From assembly GCA_023132155.1 (NCBI GenBank), contig JAGLYP010000017.1, positions 1 to 46,746 of the forward strand: a DNA stretch of 46,746 bases, read 5' to 3'. The notes beneath the pieces were generated by a model. That model ran no database searches and was not told where the DNA came from. It saw only the letters and a list, made by a program, of their open reading frames with translations. The DNA is from Candidatus Parcubacteria bacterium. GTDB taxonomy: Bacteria > Patescibacteriota > Patescibacteriia > Patescibacteriales > UBA12075. The position numbers and the translations under genes are program-made. Shown piece by piece: positions 1-5,845 of this stretch. The stretch's first letter is position 1. Each line of letters begins with the position of its first letter.

Positions 1-28
1 GTGCAAAATGTATGTACACATTACCAAA

Positions 29-57
29 TTGACTTGACTAAATCAATAAAATATGTA
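29..57 (+). promoter_or_regulatory. Sigma-70-like promoter of the first small gene
   Basis: TTGACT (29-34) and TATGTA (52-57) are 17 bp apart. A second overlapping reading is TTGACT (34-39) with TAATAA (56-61), 16 bp apart. Either would start a transcript about 40-50 bases before the gene at 109. Confidence 0.5.
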
Positions 58-108
58 ATAATGAAATTATCAAATCAATAATCAATCGAAAAAAGAGGAG
101 GAGCTACC

Positions 109-354
109 ATGAATTTAGGAGGACTGCGCAGATTTATAGAAGGTATTGCATATTTACCTGATGAAACTGATTTAATTGTTGAACAAAAAGATGGTGGTCA
201 AGATGAAGCTCTCTGTGCTGAAGTTTGCACCTATGAATATGGAGGACTTCACTATTCGAAAGATAGTGTCAAGGAAAATGAGGATAACACAGCCTTTGAC
301 CCTGAATGTTGGGAAAAATTGGAAAAACCAACAGTTAAAATCGCTATGTGCTAA
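109..354 (+). CDS. Small acidic protein, unknown function
   Basis: I do not recognise this 81-residue protein. It is soluble, acidic and has four cysteines (C36, C40, C67 and the last residue, C81), so metal binding or a disulfide is possible but unproven. The start is well supported: a strong Shine-Dalgarno sequence (AGGAGGAG) lies 6-8 bases upstream, which is rare among genes in this window, and a promoter and terminator frame the gene, so it looks like a single-gene unit. It points the opposite way to the cassette genes downstream and lies outside the recognisable cassette boundaries. It could be the last remnant of accessory DNA beyond the array. Confidence 0.65.
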   Translation: MNLGGLRRFIEGIAYLPDETDLIVEQKDGGQDEALCAEVCTYEYGGLHYSKDSVKENEDNTAFDPECWEKLEKPTVKIAMC

Positions 355-355
355 C

Positions 356-398
356 AACCCACCAGCAGAAAATTCGCTTTGGTGGGTTTTCTGTTTTT
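356..398 (+). terminator. Rho-independent terminator
   Basis: AACCCACCA (356-364) pairs with TGGTGGGTT (380-388), followed by a T-rich tract to 398. It lies directly after the stop codon of the small gene at 109-354. Confidence 0.8.
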
Positions 399-439
399 AA
401 AAAAATTTCAAAAAAGGGCTATTTAATTTTAAAGAATAT

Positions 440-482
440 TTGTGATTTTCTTTTCTGTGGAACCAGATATTCGGTGTTATGT
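440..482 (-). repeat. attC-like site 1, truncated (distal end of the array)
   Basis: Only one arm is present: GTTATGT (476-482) preceded by CCAGATATTCGGT, closely like the corresponding arm of site 3. The partner arm expected to the left cannot be found; sequence related to no other site follows. The array appears to end in a broken site here. Confidence 0.6.
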
Positions 483-580
483 GATGTATTGACGGGATTA
501 TTTAATTATCTGTTTTAAAATAGCAATGTTTTTTTTATCCGCAAAAACGTTTTCAAATAAAAACGTCTAGTCAATATTTC

Positions 581-734
581 ACATAATGAATACCGATGAA
601 GCGAAGTTTTTGTTTCTCTTCATTATTATATATTATAAAGAAAAGAGAGGCAAAAATTTGGGTCGGAAAAAAAATTTACTCCTTATTATCATTATTAAGG
701 AATTTTTTTGGAGCCGCTTATCGCGTTGTTGTAC
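581..734 (-). repeat. attC-like site 2
   Basis: Outer boxes are ACATAAT (581-587) and GTTGTAC (728-734). Inner arms CGATGAAGCG and CCGCTTATCG pair with one unpaired extra base, as extrahelical bases do in true attC sites. Inside are two sub-hairpins: one framed by GCGAAGTTTTT and AAAAATTTGGG, one by AAAAATTTACTCC and GGAATTTTTTT. The flanks TATTTC and GATGTA are shared with the other sites. Confidence 0.8.
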
Positions 735-738
735 GATG

Positions 739-752
739 TAAATTTTTTATCT
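739..752. repeat. Cassette E internal inverted repeat, left copy
   Basis: TAAATTTTTTATCT recurs exactly inverted at 1779-1792, again just inside the two boxes of its cassette. Cassette D has an interrupted version (1958-2011 with 2547-2599) and cassette F a 7-bp version (487-493 with 570-576). Confidence 0.75.
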
Positions 753-802
753 GGTTTTAAATGAAATAAACTTTGTTTATTCTAATAGAAAATTTAATTT
801 TT

Positions 803-860
803 TTGTTTTGGGCAAAGAGCAGAGGGGAAGTGAAGGGGTGAATGCTCTTTGCCCAAAACT
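803..860 (-). terminator. Strong hairpin terminator after the methyltransferase gene
   Basis: A perfect 17-bp stem (805-821 with 843-859, starting GTTTTGGGC) encloses a 21-base purine-rich loop. T-rich sequence follows on the - strand side. It sits between the methyltransferase stop codon and attC-like site 2, so it ends that cassette's transcript. Confidence 0.7.
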
Positions 861-865
861 CCTTA

Positions 866-1654
866 TTATTTTATTTTTTTACAAATATAAAAAAACGGTG
901 ATTTATAAGAATTAAAGTTTTTTGACAACGATCCTCTCATTAAATCAGCATCTTCTTTTGATATATTTCCCATTGTTCTTCTATCTTCTATTTGGAAATT
1001 GGCATTTCTAATTTGTGTTTCTACTTCTTTCCGACTTGTGAAATGAATGAATTGTCTTGCGTTTGTATAACTTCTATTAAAAAATAAATCTCCAAATTCA
1101 ATTTCTTCAATTTTGAATCCAAGCGGTTTTAGAATGTATAATTTTACCCATTTTTTTATCCAGAGAAATAAATAATATCCTGCGTAATATCTTTGGTGGG
1201 CAGTAAGAATAAAATAACCGCATGGTTTTAATATTCTGTATATTTCATTCAATGCTTTTTGACGATTTTCTTTTCCAGGAATTTGCACCCAGCCGTTGTT
1301 GGCAAATATTGCTCCGTCAAAAGAATTGTCACAGAATTCAAGATGAGTCGCATCGCCAACTCTTAAATTAATTTCTAAATTTTTTGATGAAGTTATTTTT
1401 TTAGCCGTATCAATCATTTCGGGAGTGACATCAACTCCAATTACTTCAAGGCCTTTTTTGTGTAGCGAAATAGTTGTTCTTCCGGATCCGCAACCAATAT
1501 CAAGAATTTTTGATTTAGGTTTAAAATATTTATTGATTAATATCTCTTCACTATTCCAAAAACCTTGTTCGGCAATTTTTCTATATCCATCTTGCGTAAC
1601 TTCTGAACCAAACTCTTTTATACTTTCTTGTTTTATTTGTTCTATGTGATTCAT
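866..1654 (-). CDS. Class I SAM-dependent methyltransferase (cassette E)
   Basis: The 262-residue protein has a Rossmann-type methyltransferase core. The glycine-rich motif I (ILDIGCGSGRTT) lies at residues 50-61, the acidic residue closing strand 2 in VIGVDVT at about 75, and then GDATHLEFCDNSFD and a C-terminal ILKPCGYFILTAH strand. These identify a Methyltransf_11/25-type small-molecule or protein methyltransferase. Nothing shows the substrate. It is the only gene of cassette E, begins 143 bases after the cassette border, and has no clear Shine-Dalgarno sequence. Cassette-borne methyltransferases are common, so a modifying or resistance role is possible but is only a guess. Confidence 0.9.
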   Translation of the reverse strand: MNHIEQIKQESIKEFGSEVTQDGYRKIAEQGFWNSEEILINKYFKPKSKILDIGCGSGRTTISLHKKGLEVIGVDVTPEMIDTAKKITSSKNLEINLRVGDATHLEFCDNSFDGAIFANNGWVQIPGKENRQKALNEIYRILKPCGYFILTAHQRYYAGYYLFLWIKKWVKLYILKPLGFKIEEIEFGDLFFNRSYTNARQFIHFTSRKEVETQIRNANFQIEDRRTMGNISKEDADLMRGSLSKNFNSYKSPFFYICKKIK

Positions 1655-1778
1655 CTTTTTAAATAATAAATCGTTTTCGCAGCGACAGCGGAGAAAACAC
1701 CTTATTTCCCCTTTTTAATAAATAAAAAAATCAAATTTTCGCCGTGTTCAAATCACCTGAATATTAAAACCGCCACTA

Positions 1779-1792
1779 AGATAAAAAATTTA
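1779..1792. repeat. Cassette E internal inverted repeat, right copy
   Basis: Exact reverse complement of 739-752, four bases from the GTACAAT box of site 3. Confidence 0.75.
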
Positions 1793-1796
1793 TTTC

Positions 1797-1952
1797 GTAC
1801 AATGAATACCGATATCTGAAGTTTTTAATTCTCTACATTATTATTTTATTATAAAGAAAAGAGAATTAAAAATTTGGGTCGAAATAAAATTTTTCTCATT
1901 GTTATAATTAATATTAAAAAATTTTATGTAGCCAGATATCGCGTTGTTATGT
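1797..1952 (-). repeat. attC-like site 3 (compensatory arm variant)
   Basis: Boxes are GTACAAT (1797-1803) and GTTATGT (1946-1952). The inner arms read CGATATCTG and CCAGATATCG instead of the AAGCG/CGCTT type of the other sites: both arms changed together, so pairing is kept. This arm pair shows no extra unpaired base. The two sub-hairpins are retained. Confidence 0.8.
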
Positions 1953-1957
1953 GCTGT

Positions 1958-2011
1958 AATAAAAAGCTTCACTCCTTATTATTAAAAAATTAATAATTGG
2001 GGCAATTTATT
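1958..2011. repeat. Cassette D internal inverted repeat, left copy (interrupted)
   Basis: Blocks AATAAAAAGC, AAAAAATTAATAATT and GCAATTTATT occur in this order and reappear inverted at about 2547-2599, with small insertions between them. The longer unmatched stretches suggest an older or decaying copy. This is also the one cassette whose end boxes do not match. Confidence 0.7.
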
Positions 2012-2531
2012 GATTATTATTTTCAATTTGGTTTGTATTTGGAATTTGTTTTGATGCGATAAATTCTATTTCTTCTTCGGTCGCGCCAATTTGTCCATAC
2101 AGTTTATCACCTCGTTTAACGATTTCATGATACCCTTTGCTAATTTTTTGGCCAGTTTGCATATCAAGAACATAATTCATCGCACCAGTTGAAACAATCA
2201 TTAATCCCAAGCTATCATCAAAATAGATATCGTGAAAATCCTCTGGAGATTCTTCAAAAAAATCATCTAGATTTTGAGGCGTTTTAAGTAAATTTTGCAT
2301 CGCCCCTTTTCTTCCAATTAATGCAATAACATTATCGTGTTTAAAAATATCAAATTCATGATAACCTTCGCTAACAATTTTGCCGTCATTGTTAATAATG
2401 TATTTCAAAGCACCTTTTTTCAGTATTCGATAATTTTCATTAACTTTTTCGCCATGGACATCAGGTAAATTTTCACGCTCATTTTGATTTTTTTGAGGAA
2501 TCTCCTCGTGTTTTATTAATTCATTTTTCAT
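2007..2531 (-). CDS. WG-like repeat protein, unknown function (cassette D)
   Basis: The 174-residue soluble protein has a charged, probably flexible first 30 residues and an Asn-rich tail. Between them it repeats a short beta unit: KGALKYIINNDGKI followed by GYHEF (residues 39-60), a degenerate KGAMQNLL (75-82), TGAMNYVLDMQTGQ followed by GYHEI (115-137), and a last partial unit near GQIGA. The spacing between the GYHE motifs is 77 residues. This resembles WG/KWG repeat proteins, which are poorly characterised. It is the sole gene of cassette D. No signal peptide or membrane segment is visible. Confidence 0.75.
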   Translation of the reverse strand: MKNELIKHEEIPQKNQNERENLPDVHGEKVNENYRILKKGALKYIINNDGKIVSEGYHEFDIFKHDNVIALIGRKGAMQNLLKTPQNLDDFFEESPEDFHDIYFDDSLGLMIVSTGAMNYVLDMQTGQKISKGYHEIVKRGDKLYGQIGATEEEIEFIASKQIPNTNQIENNNQ

Positions 2532-2604
2532 ATGATTTATTACAAAAATAAATTGCCAAAATTATTAATTTTTTATTTTATTTAAGGAGGCTTTTTATTA
2601 TTTC

Positions 2605-2758
2605 GTACAACTATCACCGATGAAGCGAAGTTTTTGTTTCTCCTCATTATTATATATTATAAAGAAAAGAGAAACAAAAATTTGGGTCGGAAAAAAAATT
2701 TACTCCTTATTATTATAATTAAGGAATTTTTTTGGAGCCGCTTATCGCGTTGTTATGT
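2605..2758 (-). repeat. attC-like site 4
   Basis: Boxes are GTACAAC (2605-2611) and GTTATGT (2752-2758). The body is nearly identical to site 2, including the CGATGAAGCG/CCGCTTATCG arms with one extra base and both sub-hairpins. Confidence 0.8.
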
Positions 2759-2762
2759 GATG

Positions 2763-2785
2763 TTGAAAAAGAAAAAATATTTTTA
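2763..2785. repeat. Cassette C internal inverted repeat, left copy
   Basis: 23 bp (begins TTGAAAAAGAAAAAA) found exactly inverted at 3204-3226. It overlaps the stop codon of the deaminase gene. Confidence 0.9.
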
Positions 2786-3184
2786 TCCTATTTTTTGCCA
2801 CCAATCATGATAAGGAAGCAATTCTTTCAACTTAACTACTTTGTCTTTATCTAAAATAATATCTGTTTCAAGATTCTCTTTGTTTGTTTGATGCATAAAC
2901 TCACGACATCTTCCACAAGGTGATAGGATAAAAACACTTCCTTTATCATCTTTCCAAACAGCGACTATTTTTTTGATTTTGTATTCGCCTTGAGTGATCA
3001 TTTGACTGATGGCAGTATGTTCAGCACAAAATCCCATCCCAGAACTGGTATCAATACAGACTCCCTTGAAGATAGTATTTTTATTCGTTACTAAGGCGCA
3101 ACCAACATCACCCATTTCAGAGTTACCGATGGTTTTAGAATGTACAACTTGAATTGCTTCTTCTATTAATTTTTCGTTTGTCAT
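2783..3184 (-). CDS. Cytidine deaminase family protein (cassette C)
   Basis: The 133-residue protein carries the zinc signature of the cytidine deaminase fold: CAEH at residues 53-56 (Cys53 ligand, Glu55 proton shuttle) and PCGRC at 89-93 (Cys90 and Cys93 ligands). Length and layout fit single-domain enzymes of the CDA/blasticidin-S deaminase group. The likely reaction is hydrolytic deamination of a cytosine nucleoside or related aminopyrimidine; the true substrate cannot be read from the sequence. Its stop codon lies inside the 23-bp inverted repeat that also occurs before its start, so the cassette is trimmed tightly around the gene. Confidence 0.88.
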   Translation of the reverse strand: MTNEKLIEEAIQVVHSKTIGNSEMGDVGCALVTNKNTIFKGVCIDTSSGMGFCAEHTAISQMITQGEYKIKKIVAVWKDDKGSVFILSPCGRCREFMHQTNKENLETDIILDKDKVVKLKELLPYHDWWQKIG

Positions 3185-3203
3185 AGTATTGTGTTGTTAA
3201 AAT

Positions 3204-3226
3204 TAAAAATATTTTTTCTTTTTCAA
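3204..3226. repeat. Cassette C internal inverted repeat, right copy
   Basis: Exact reverse complement of 2763-2785, four bases from the ACATAAC box of site 5. Confidence 0.9.
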
Positions 3227-3230
3227 TTTC

Positions 3231-3384
3231 ACATAACGTTTCGGGATTAAGCGAAGTTTTTATTTTTCTTCCTTATTATAATAATCAAGAAAAGAAAAAT
3301 AAAAATTTGGGTGAAGAGCTGGCACAATTCATTAATGTAAATATAAAATCGTGCCAGCTCTGAACCGCTTATCCCGTGTTATGT
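3231..3384 (-). repeat. attC-like site 5 (sub-hairpin with a new stem)
   Basis: Boxes are ACATAAC (3231-3237) and GTTATGT (3378-3384), the only site whose boxes match each other. Arms GGGATTAAGCG and CCGCTTATCCC pair with one extra T. The second sub-hairpin has an unrelated GC-rich stem, AGAGCTGGCAC with GTGCCAGCTCT, at the position of the AT-rich stem of other sites. The folding, not the sequence, is conserved. Confidence 0.8.
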
Positions 3385-3394
3385 GATGTAGACG

Positions 3395-3430
3395 GAAATT
3401 TTTATTTTTTAAATTATTTTTTGGCAATTT
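3395..3430. repeat. Cassette B internal inverted repeat, left copy
   Basis: A 36-bp sequence (begins GAAATTTTTATTTTTT, ends TTTGGCAATTT) is repeated exactly, inverted, at 3875-3910. The copies lie just inside the two cassette-end boxes and flank the gene. Confidence 0.9.
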
Positions 3431-3824
3431 ATGATTCTAATTTTTCAAGGCAATTCTCTGATAGGAAATCAATAAAGTATTTTAACATATCCTTTGCTCT
3501 GTCCGTAATAATATTTTTGATAGCATCGTATTCTTCAGATTGACCTTCTGGTTTAAATTCATCTTTGTATTCATTAAATTTTTTCACAAAATCTTCTATG
3601 CCGGGTCTCAATATTACAATTCTGTCATCCCTTTTTTCCGGGTAATCCGAATTTTCTCTGTCTAAAGAAGGAAAGTTTTCGTTTATGATTTTGTCCACGT
3701 CATCATATGTAACGGGCTGTTTTGATAAAAATTTATTACTAAGTAATTTTTCTAGATTGACCTTGATATTATTTATCTCTGGCATTTCTTTTTTGTCTAT
3801 TGATAATTTAGATTCTTGTTCCAT
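3429..3824 (-). CDS. Unknown charged protein (cassette B)
   Basis: I do not recognise this 131-residue protein. It is soluble and highly charged, with predicted helical character at both ends (LEKLLSNKFLSKQPV; YDAIKNIITDRAKDMLKYF) and a central RDDRIVILRPGIEDF segment. There is no membrane segment or obvious catalytic motif. It is the only gene of cassette B and is framed by the longest internal repeat of the array, 36 bp on each side. One copy overlaps its stop codon; the other ends about 50 bases before its start. Confidence 0.7.
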   Translation of the reverse strand: MEQESKLSIDKKEMPEINNIKVNLEKLLSNKFLSKQPVTYDDVDKIINENFPSLDRENSDYPEKRDDRIVILRPGIEDFVKKFNEYKDEFKPEGQSEEYDAIKNIITDRAKDMLKYFIDFLSENCLEKLES

Positions 3825-3874
3825 ATTGTTGAATTATAATTATTTATTTAATAAGTTATGTCGACCGTTGAAAA

Positions 3875-3910
3875 AAATTGCCAAAAAATAATTTAAAAAA
3901 TAAAAATTTC
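3875..3910. repeat. Cassette B internal inverted repeat, right copy
   Basis: Exact reverse complement of 3395-3430, placed ten bases from the ATATAAC box of site 6. Confidence 0.9.
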
Positions 3911-3920
3911 TGGCTATTTC

Positions 3921-4061
3921 ATATAACATTTACCGATCAAGCGAAGTTTTGATTCTTCCTTATTAAATTAATTAGGAATCAAAATTTGGGAGAAGGAATT
4001 TTTTACTCATTATTATTATCATTAAGGAAAAATTCCTGAACCGCTTATCGCGTTGTTGTAC
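3921..4061 (-). repeat. attC-like site 6
   Basis: Boxes are ATATAAC (3921-3927) and GTTGTAC (4055-4061). Arms CGATCAAGCG and CCGCTTATCG pair with one extra C. It is the shortest full copy (141 bp), with a reduced first sub-hairpin. Confidence 0.8.
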
Positions 4062-4090
4062 GACCAGCTAGGGCGGAGCGAAGCGGAGAG

Positions 4091-4112
4091 TAGCAAATAA
4101 ATTACTTAGTTT
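4091..4112. repeat. Cassette A internal inverted repeat, left copy
   Basis: 22 bp (begins TAGCAAATAAATTAC) found exactly inverted at 4528-4549. It overlaps the stop codon of the gene ending at 4102. Confidence 0.9.
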
Positions 4113-4521
4113 GTATTTCAAGATTCTCGTCTTTTAATTTGGTTCTGTTTCCCCATAGGTCTTTGCGCATAGCCTTTACGGTTTTTATGAATTGTTTATT
4201 TGAAGGCGATGCTATATAATCCCTAACATTCTCAATTACATCGTCTGTCGCATAGAGTATCATTTCATAATATTCAGCCATTAAGGTCTCCTTTATATCT
4301 TCAGTTGACTGAATATCAGGGTGTGAATCTTGCACAAAAACAATATTTTTAGGATTCAAATAACAATTCATAAAAATCATCGCAGATTTATACCGACGTA
4401 TTTTATGCTCAAATTCTGATTTTGATTTTTCTTGTTTTTTATCTAATGCGTATTTTATAAACAACGTGGCAACAGAACCAAAACCAAACGAGATTAATGC
4501 AATAATTATATTTTCTGGCAT
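4102..4521 (-). CDS. Membrane-anchored unknown protein (cassette A)
   Basis: The 139-residue protein starts with one membrane segment (about residues 4-25, IIIALISFGFGSVATLFIKY) followed by a Lys/Glu-rich, probably helical cytoplasmic part. I do not recognise a family. It is the cassette nearest the recombinase, where cassette genes are usually best expressed in known integrons. The start codon has no Shine-Dalgarno sequence; the first 30 bases after the cassette border form one half of a 22-bp inverted repeat whose other half covers the stop codon. Confidence 0.7.
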   Translation of the reverse strand: MPENIIIALISFGFGSVATLFIKYALDKKQEKSKSEFEHKIRRYKSAMIFMNCYLNPKNIVFVQDSHPDIQSTEDIKETLMAEYYEMILYATDDVIENVRDYIASPSNKQFIKTVKAMRKDLWGNRTKLKDENLEIQTK

Positions 4522-4527
4522 AAACTT

Positions 4528-4549
4528 AAACTAAGTAATTTATTTGCTA
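4528..4549. repeat. Cassette A internal inverted repeat, right copy
   Basis: Exact reverse complement of 4091-4112, four bases from the GTACAAC box at 4554. Confidence 0.9.
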
Positions 4550-4553
4550 TTTC

Positions 4554-4582
4554 GTACAACAAGTGATATCTGCACTTATTGT
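4554..4582 (-). other. attI-like simple recombination site
   Basis: GTACAAC (4554-4560) is followed by AAGTGATATCTGCACTTATTG. It matches the left arm of attC-like site 3 (box, short gap, GATATCTG) but has no second long arm, only a small hairpin (AAGTG/CACTT). It lies between the recombinase gene and the first cassette, where attI sits in integrons, and overlaps the -35 region of the recombinase promoter. Confidence 0.6.
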
Positions 4583-4607
4583 TTTTTTATTTAAAATAAG
4601 CTAAAAT
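4579..4607 (+). promoter_or_regulatory. Promoter of the recombinase gene
   Basis: TTGTTT (4579-4584), 17 bp, TAAAAT (4602-4607). It overlaps the end of the attI-like site, so recombination or recombinase binding there could affect its own expression. Confidence 0.5.
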
Positions 4608-4637
4608 TATATTATAAATTTCTAATCAAGGAGGGGT

Positions 4638-5486
4638 ATGAATGGAAATTATAAATATCCAAGCAAAGATCCTATTTATATGTTAGCACAAGAGTTAAGA
4701 TTACGCAATTTTAGCCCAAAAACAGTAAAGGTGTACGCATACTATAATCAGGAAATTTTAAGATTTGCCGAAAAGTCGCCCAAAGAGATAAACAGCCAAG
4801 ATATAAAAGATTATTTGGATTATTTAATAAATTCTGGAAAATCAACTTCAACAGTTAACCAGGCGATTAACGCGTTGAAGTTCTATTACGGGCAAATATT
4901 AAGAAGAAAGTTTTTTTCCGGAGAAATAGGAATAAAACGCCCTAAAAAAGAAAAAAAATTGCCAGTTGTGTTATCAAAGCAAGAAATTGTCAAAATGATT
5001 GGTGCCGGCAATAATACAAAACACAAATTAGTAGTTCAAATATTATACAGCACCGGTTTGCGAATATCCGAATTAAGAAATTTAGAAATTAATGATATAG
5101 ATTTTAATAGAAAGTGTGTATTAGTAAAAAATGGAAAAGGCAAAAAGGATAGAATTACAGTAATTTCACAGGTTGTGTTAAAAAATATAGAAAAATATTT
5201 GTTGGAATATAAGCCGATTAAGTATCTTTTTGAAAGTTTTGAAATTGCTAAAAAAATGAATGTCAGAGGCATGCAAAAAGTTGTAACGGATTTAGCTAAA
5301 AAGGCGGGAATTAAAAAGAACGTAAGCCCTCATTCCCTAAGACATAGTTTCGCAACACATTTACTGGAAAATAATGTTAATTTGCGTTATATTCAAAGTC
5401 TTTTAGGGCATGCAAGGCTGGAAACAACGCAAATTTATACTAAGGTGGCCACAAATAATTTTGCTAATATTAAAGATTTATTGTAA
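4638..5486 (+). CDS. Tyrosine recombinase (Xer/IntI-like integrase) of the cassette array
   Basis: The 282-residue protein has the N-terminal SAM-like core-binding domain (about residues 10-90) and a C-terminal catalytic domain with the full active-site set: Arg142 (TGLRISEL), a Lys near 167-169 (GKGKKDR), His232 and Arg235 (HSLRH), His258 (LLGHARLETT) and Tyr267 (QIYTKV). The stretch between the Lys motif and HSLRH is only about 55 residues. IntI proteins have an extra helical insertion here and E. coli XerD is also longer, so this is a Xer-like enzyme lacking the IntI signature. The start is set by a strong AAGGAGGGG six bases upstream. Its position at the end of the array suggests it moves the cassettes; it could instead be an ordinary Xer-type or element integrase. 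Confidence 0.9.
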   Translation: MNGNYKYPSKDPIYMLAQELRLRNFSPKTVKVYAYYNQEILRFAEKSPKEINSQDIKDYLDYLINSGKSTSTVNQAINALKFYYGQILRRKFFSGEIGIKRPKKEKKLPVVLSKQEIVKMIGAGNNTKHKLVVQILYSTGLRISELRNLEINDIDFNRKCVLVKNGKGKKDRITVISQVVLKNIEKYLLEYKPIKYLFESFEIAKKMNVRGMQKVVTDLAKKAGIKKNVSPHSLRHSFATHLLENNVNLRYIQSLLGHARLETTQIYTKVATNNFANIKDLL

Positions 5487-5502
5487 TAATTTGAATGTAT
5501 TT

Positions 5503-5532
5503 ACTTATTTAAAATAAATAAAGTTATTTTTT
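5503..5532 (+). terminator. Weak AT-rich terminator after the recombinase gene
   Basis: CTTATTTA and TAAATAAAG can pair across a short A loop, followed by TTATTTTTTG. It lies about 17 bases after the stop codon. Confidence 0.5.
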
Positions 5533-5658
5533 GTTGCAAAATTAAAAAAAATACTATATTATGTTAATAGGAAAATGACAAGATTTGTCGTTTTGTGTTG
5601 TTTTGGGTTTGGCTTTTTTATTTTTACGAAAAAACCTTTATTTTATTAAACGCCCTTA
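5533..5658. other. Intergenic AT-rich stretch before tRNA-Arg
   Basis: No gene seen. A small hairpin (ATGACAA/TTGTCGT, about 5574-5594) followed by T-rich sequence could be a second terminator. No clear promoter for the tRNA gene could be assigned. Confidence 0.4.
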
Positions 5659-5731
5659 GCTCCCGTAGTTCAATTGGATAGAACGGTAGCCTCCTAAGCT
5701 TCAAATAGAGGTTCAATTCCTCTCGGGGGCA
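5659..5731 (+). tRNA. tRNA-Arg (anticodon CCT)
   Basis: The acceptor arms GCTCCCG and CGGGGGC pair (one G-T), with discriminator A at 5731 and no encoded CCA. The D-arm is GTTC/GAAC, and the T-arm AGAGG-TTCAATT-CCTCT is perfect. The anticodon loop CTCCTAA reads AGG codons. The anticodon stem GTAGC/GCTTC contains one T-T mismatch, which is unusual and worth noting. Confidence 0.88.
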
Positions 5732-5845
5732 CTATTTTGCTAATATTAGTATATATTATAACATATTTTTGTATTAATGTAAAGTTTTAAATTTATAAAA
5801 CATATAATATGTGGTGTAATATTAGCATAATTTCTTAATATAACC

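Larger units (their letters stand above)
476..5486 (-). mobile_element. Integron-like gene-cassette array with linked tyrosine recombinase
   Basis: Five - strand genes alternate with imperfect palindromes at 581-734, 1797-1952, 2605-2758, 3231-3384 and 3921-4061. There is a partial site near 458-482 and a simple half-site at 4554-4582 beside the recombinase gene at 4638. Read on the - strand the order is classical for an integron: recombinase transcribed away, attI-like site, then gene-attC-gene-attC. On that strand the boxes have the form RYRYAAC and (G/A)TTRTRY, close to the integron core RYYYAAC/GTTRRRY. Cassette limits are about 4062-4557 (A), 3385-3924 (B), 2759-3234 (C), 1953-2608 (D), 735-1800 (E) and a gene-less 477-584 (F). 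The box pair at the two ends of a cassette matches in five of six cassettes, whereas the two boxes of an integrated site match in only one of five. That pattern is expected if cassettes move as circles that recombine inside GTTRTRY. Confidence 0.8.

Noticed and set aside
172-400. Alternative small reading frames overlapping the 109-354 gene
   Set aside because: They lack a Shine-Dalgarno sequence, one runs through the terminator, and the 109 frame has strong initiation signals.
581-4061. Repeated palindromes as a CRISPR array
   Set aside because: Units are 140-156 bp, strongly foldable, separated by whole genes and variable in length; no short regular repeat-spacer pattern and no cas genes.
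581-4061. Palindromes as ordinary transcription terminators or REP/BIME repeats
   Set aside because: They end in conserved boxes with extended flanks, contain a fixed extra base, and box types segregate with the intervening genes, which neither explanation predicts.
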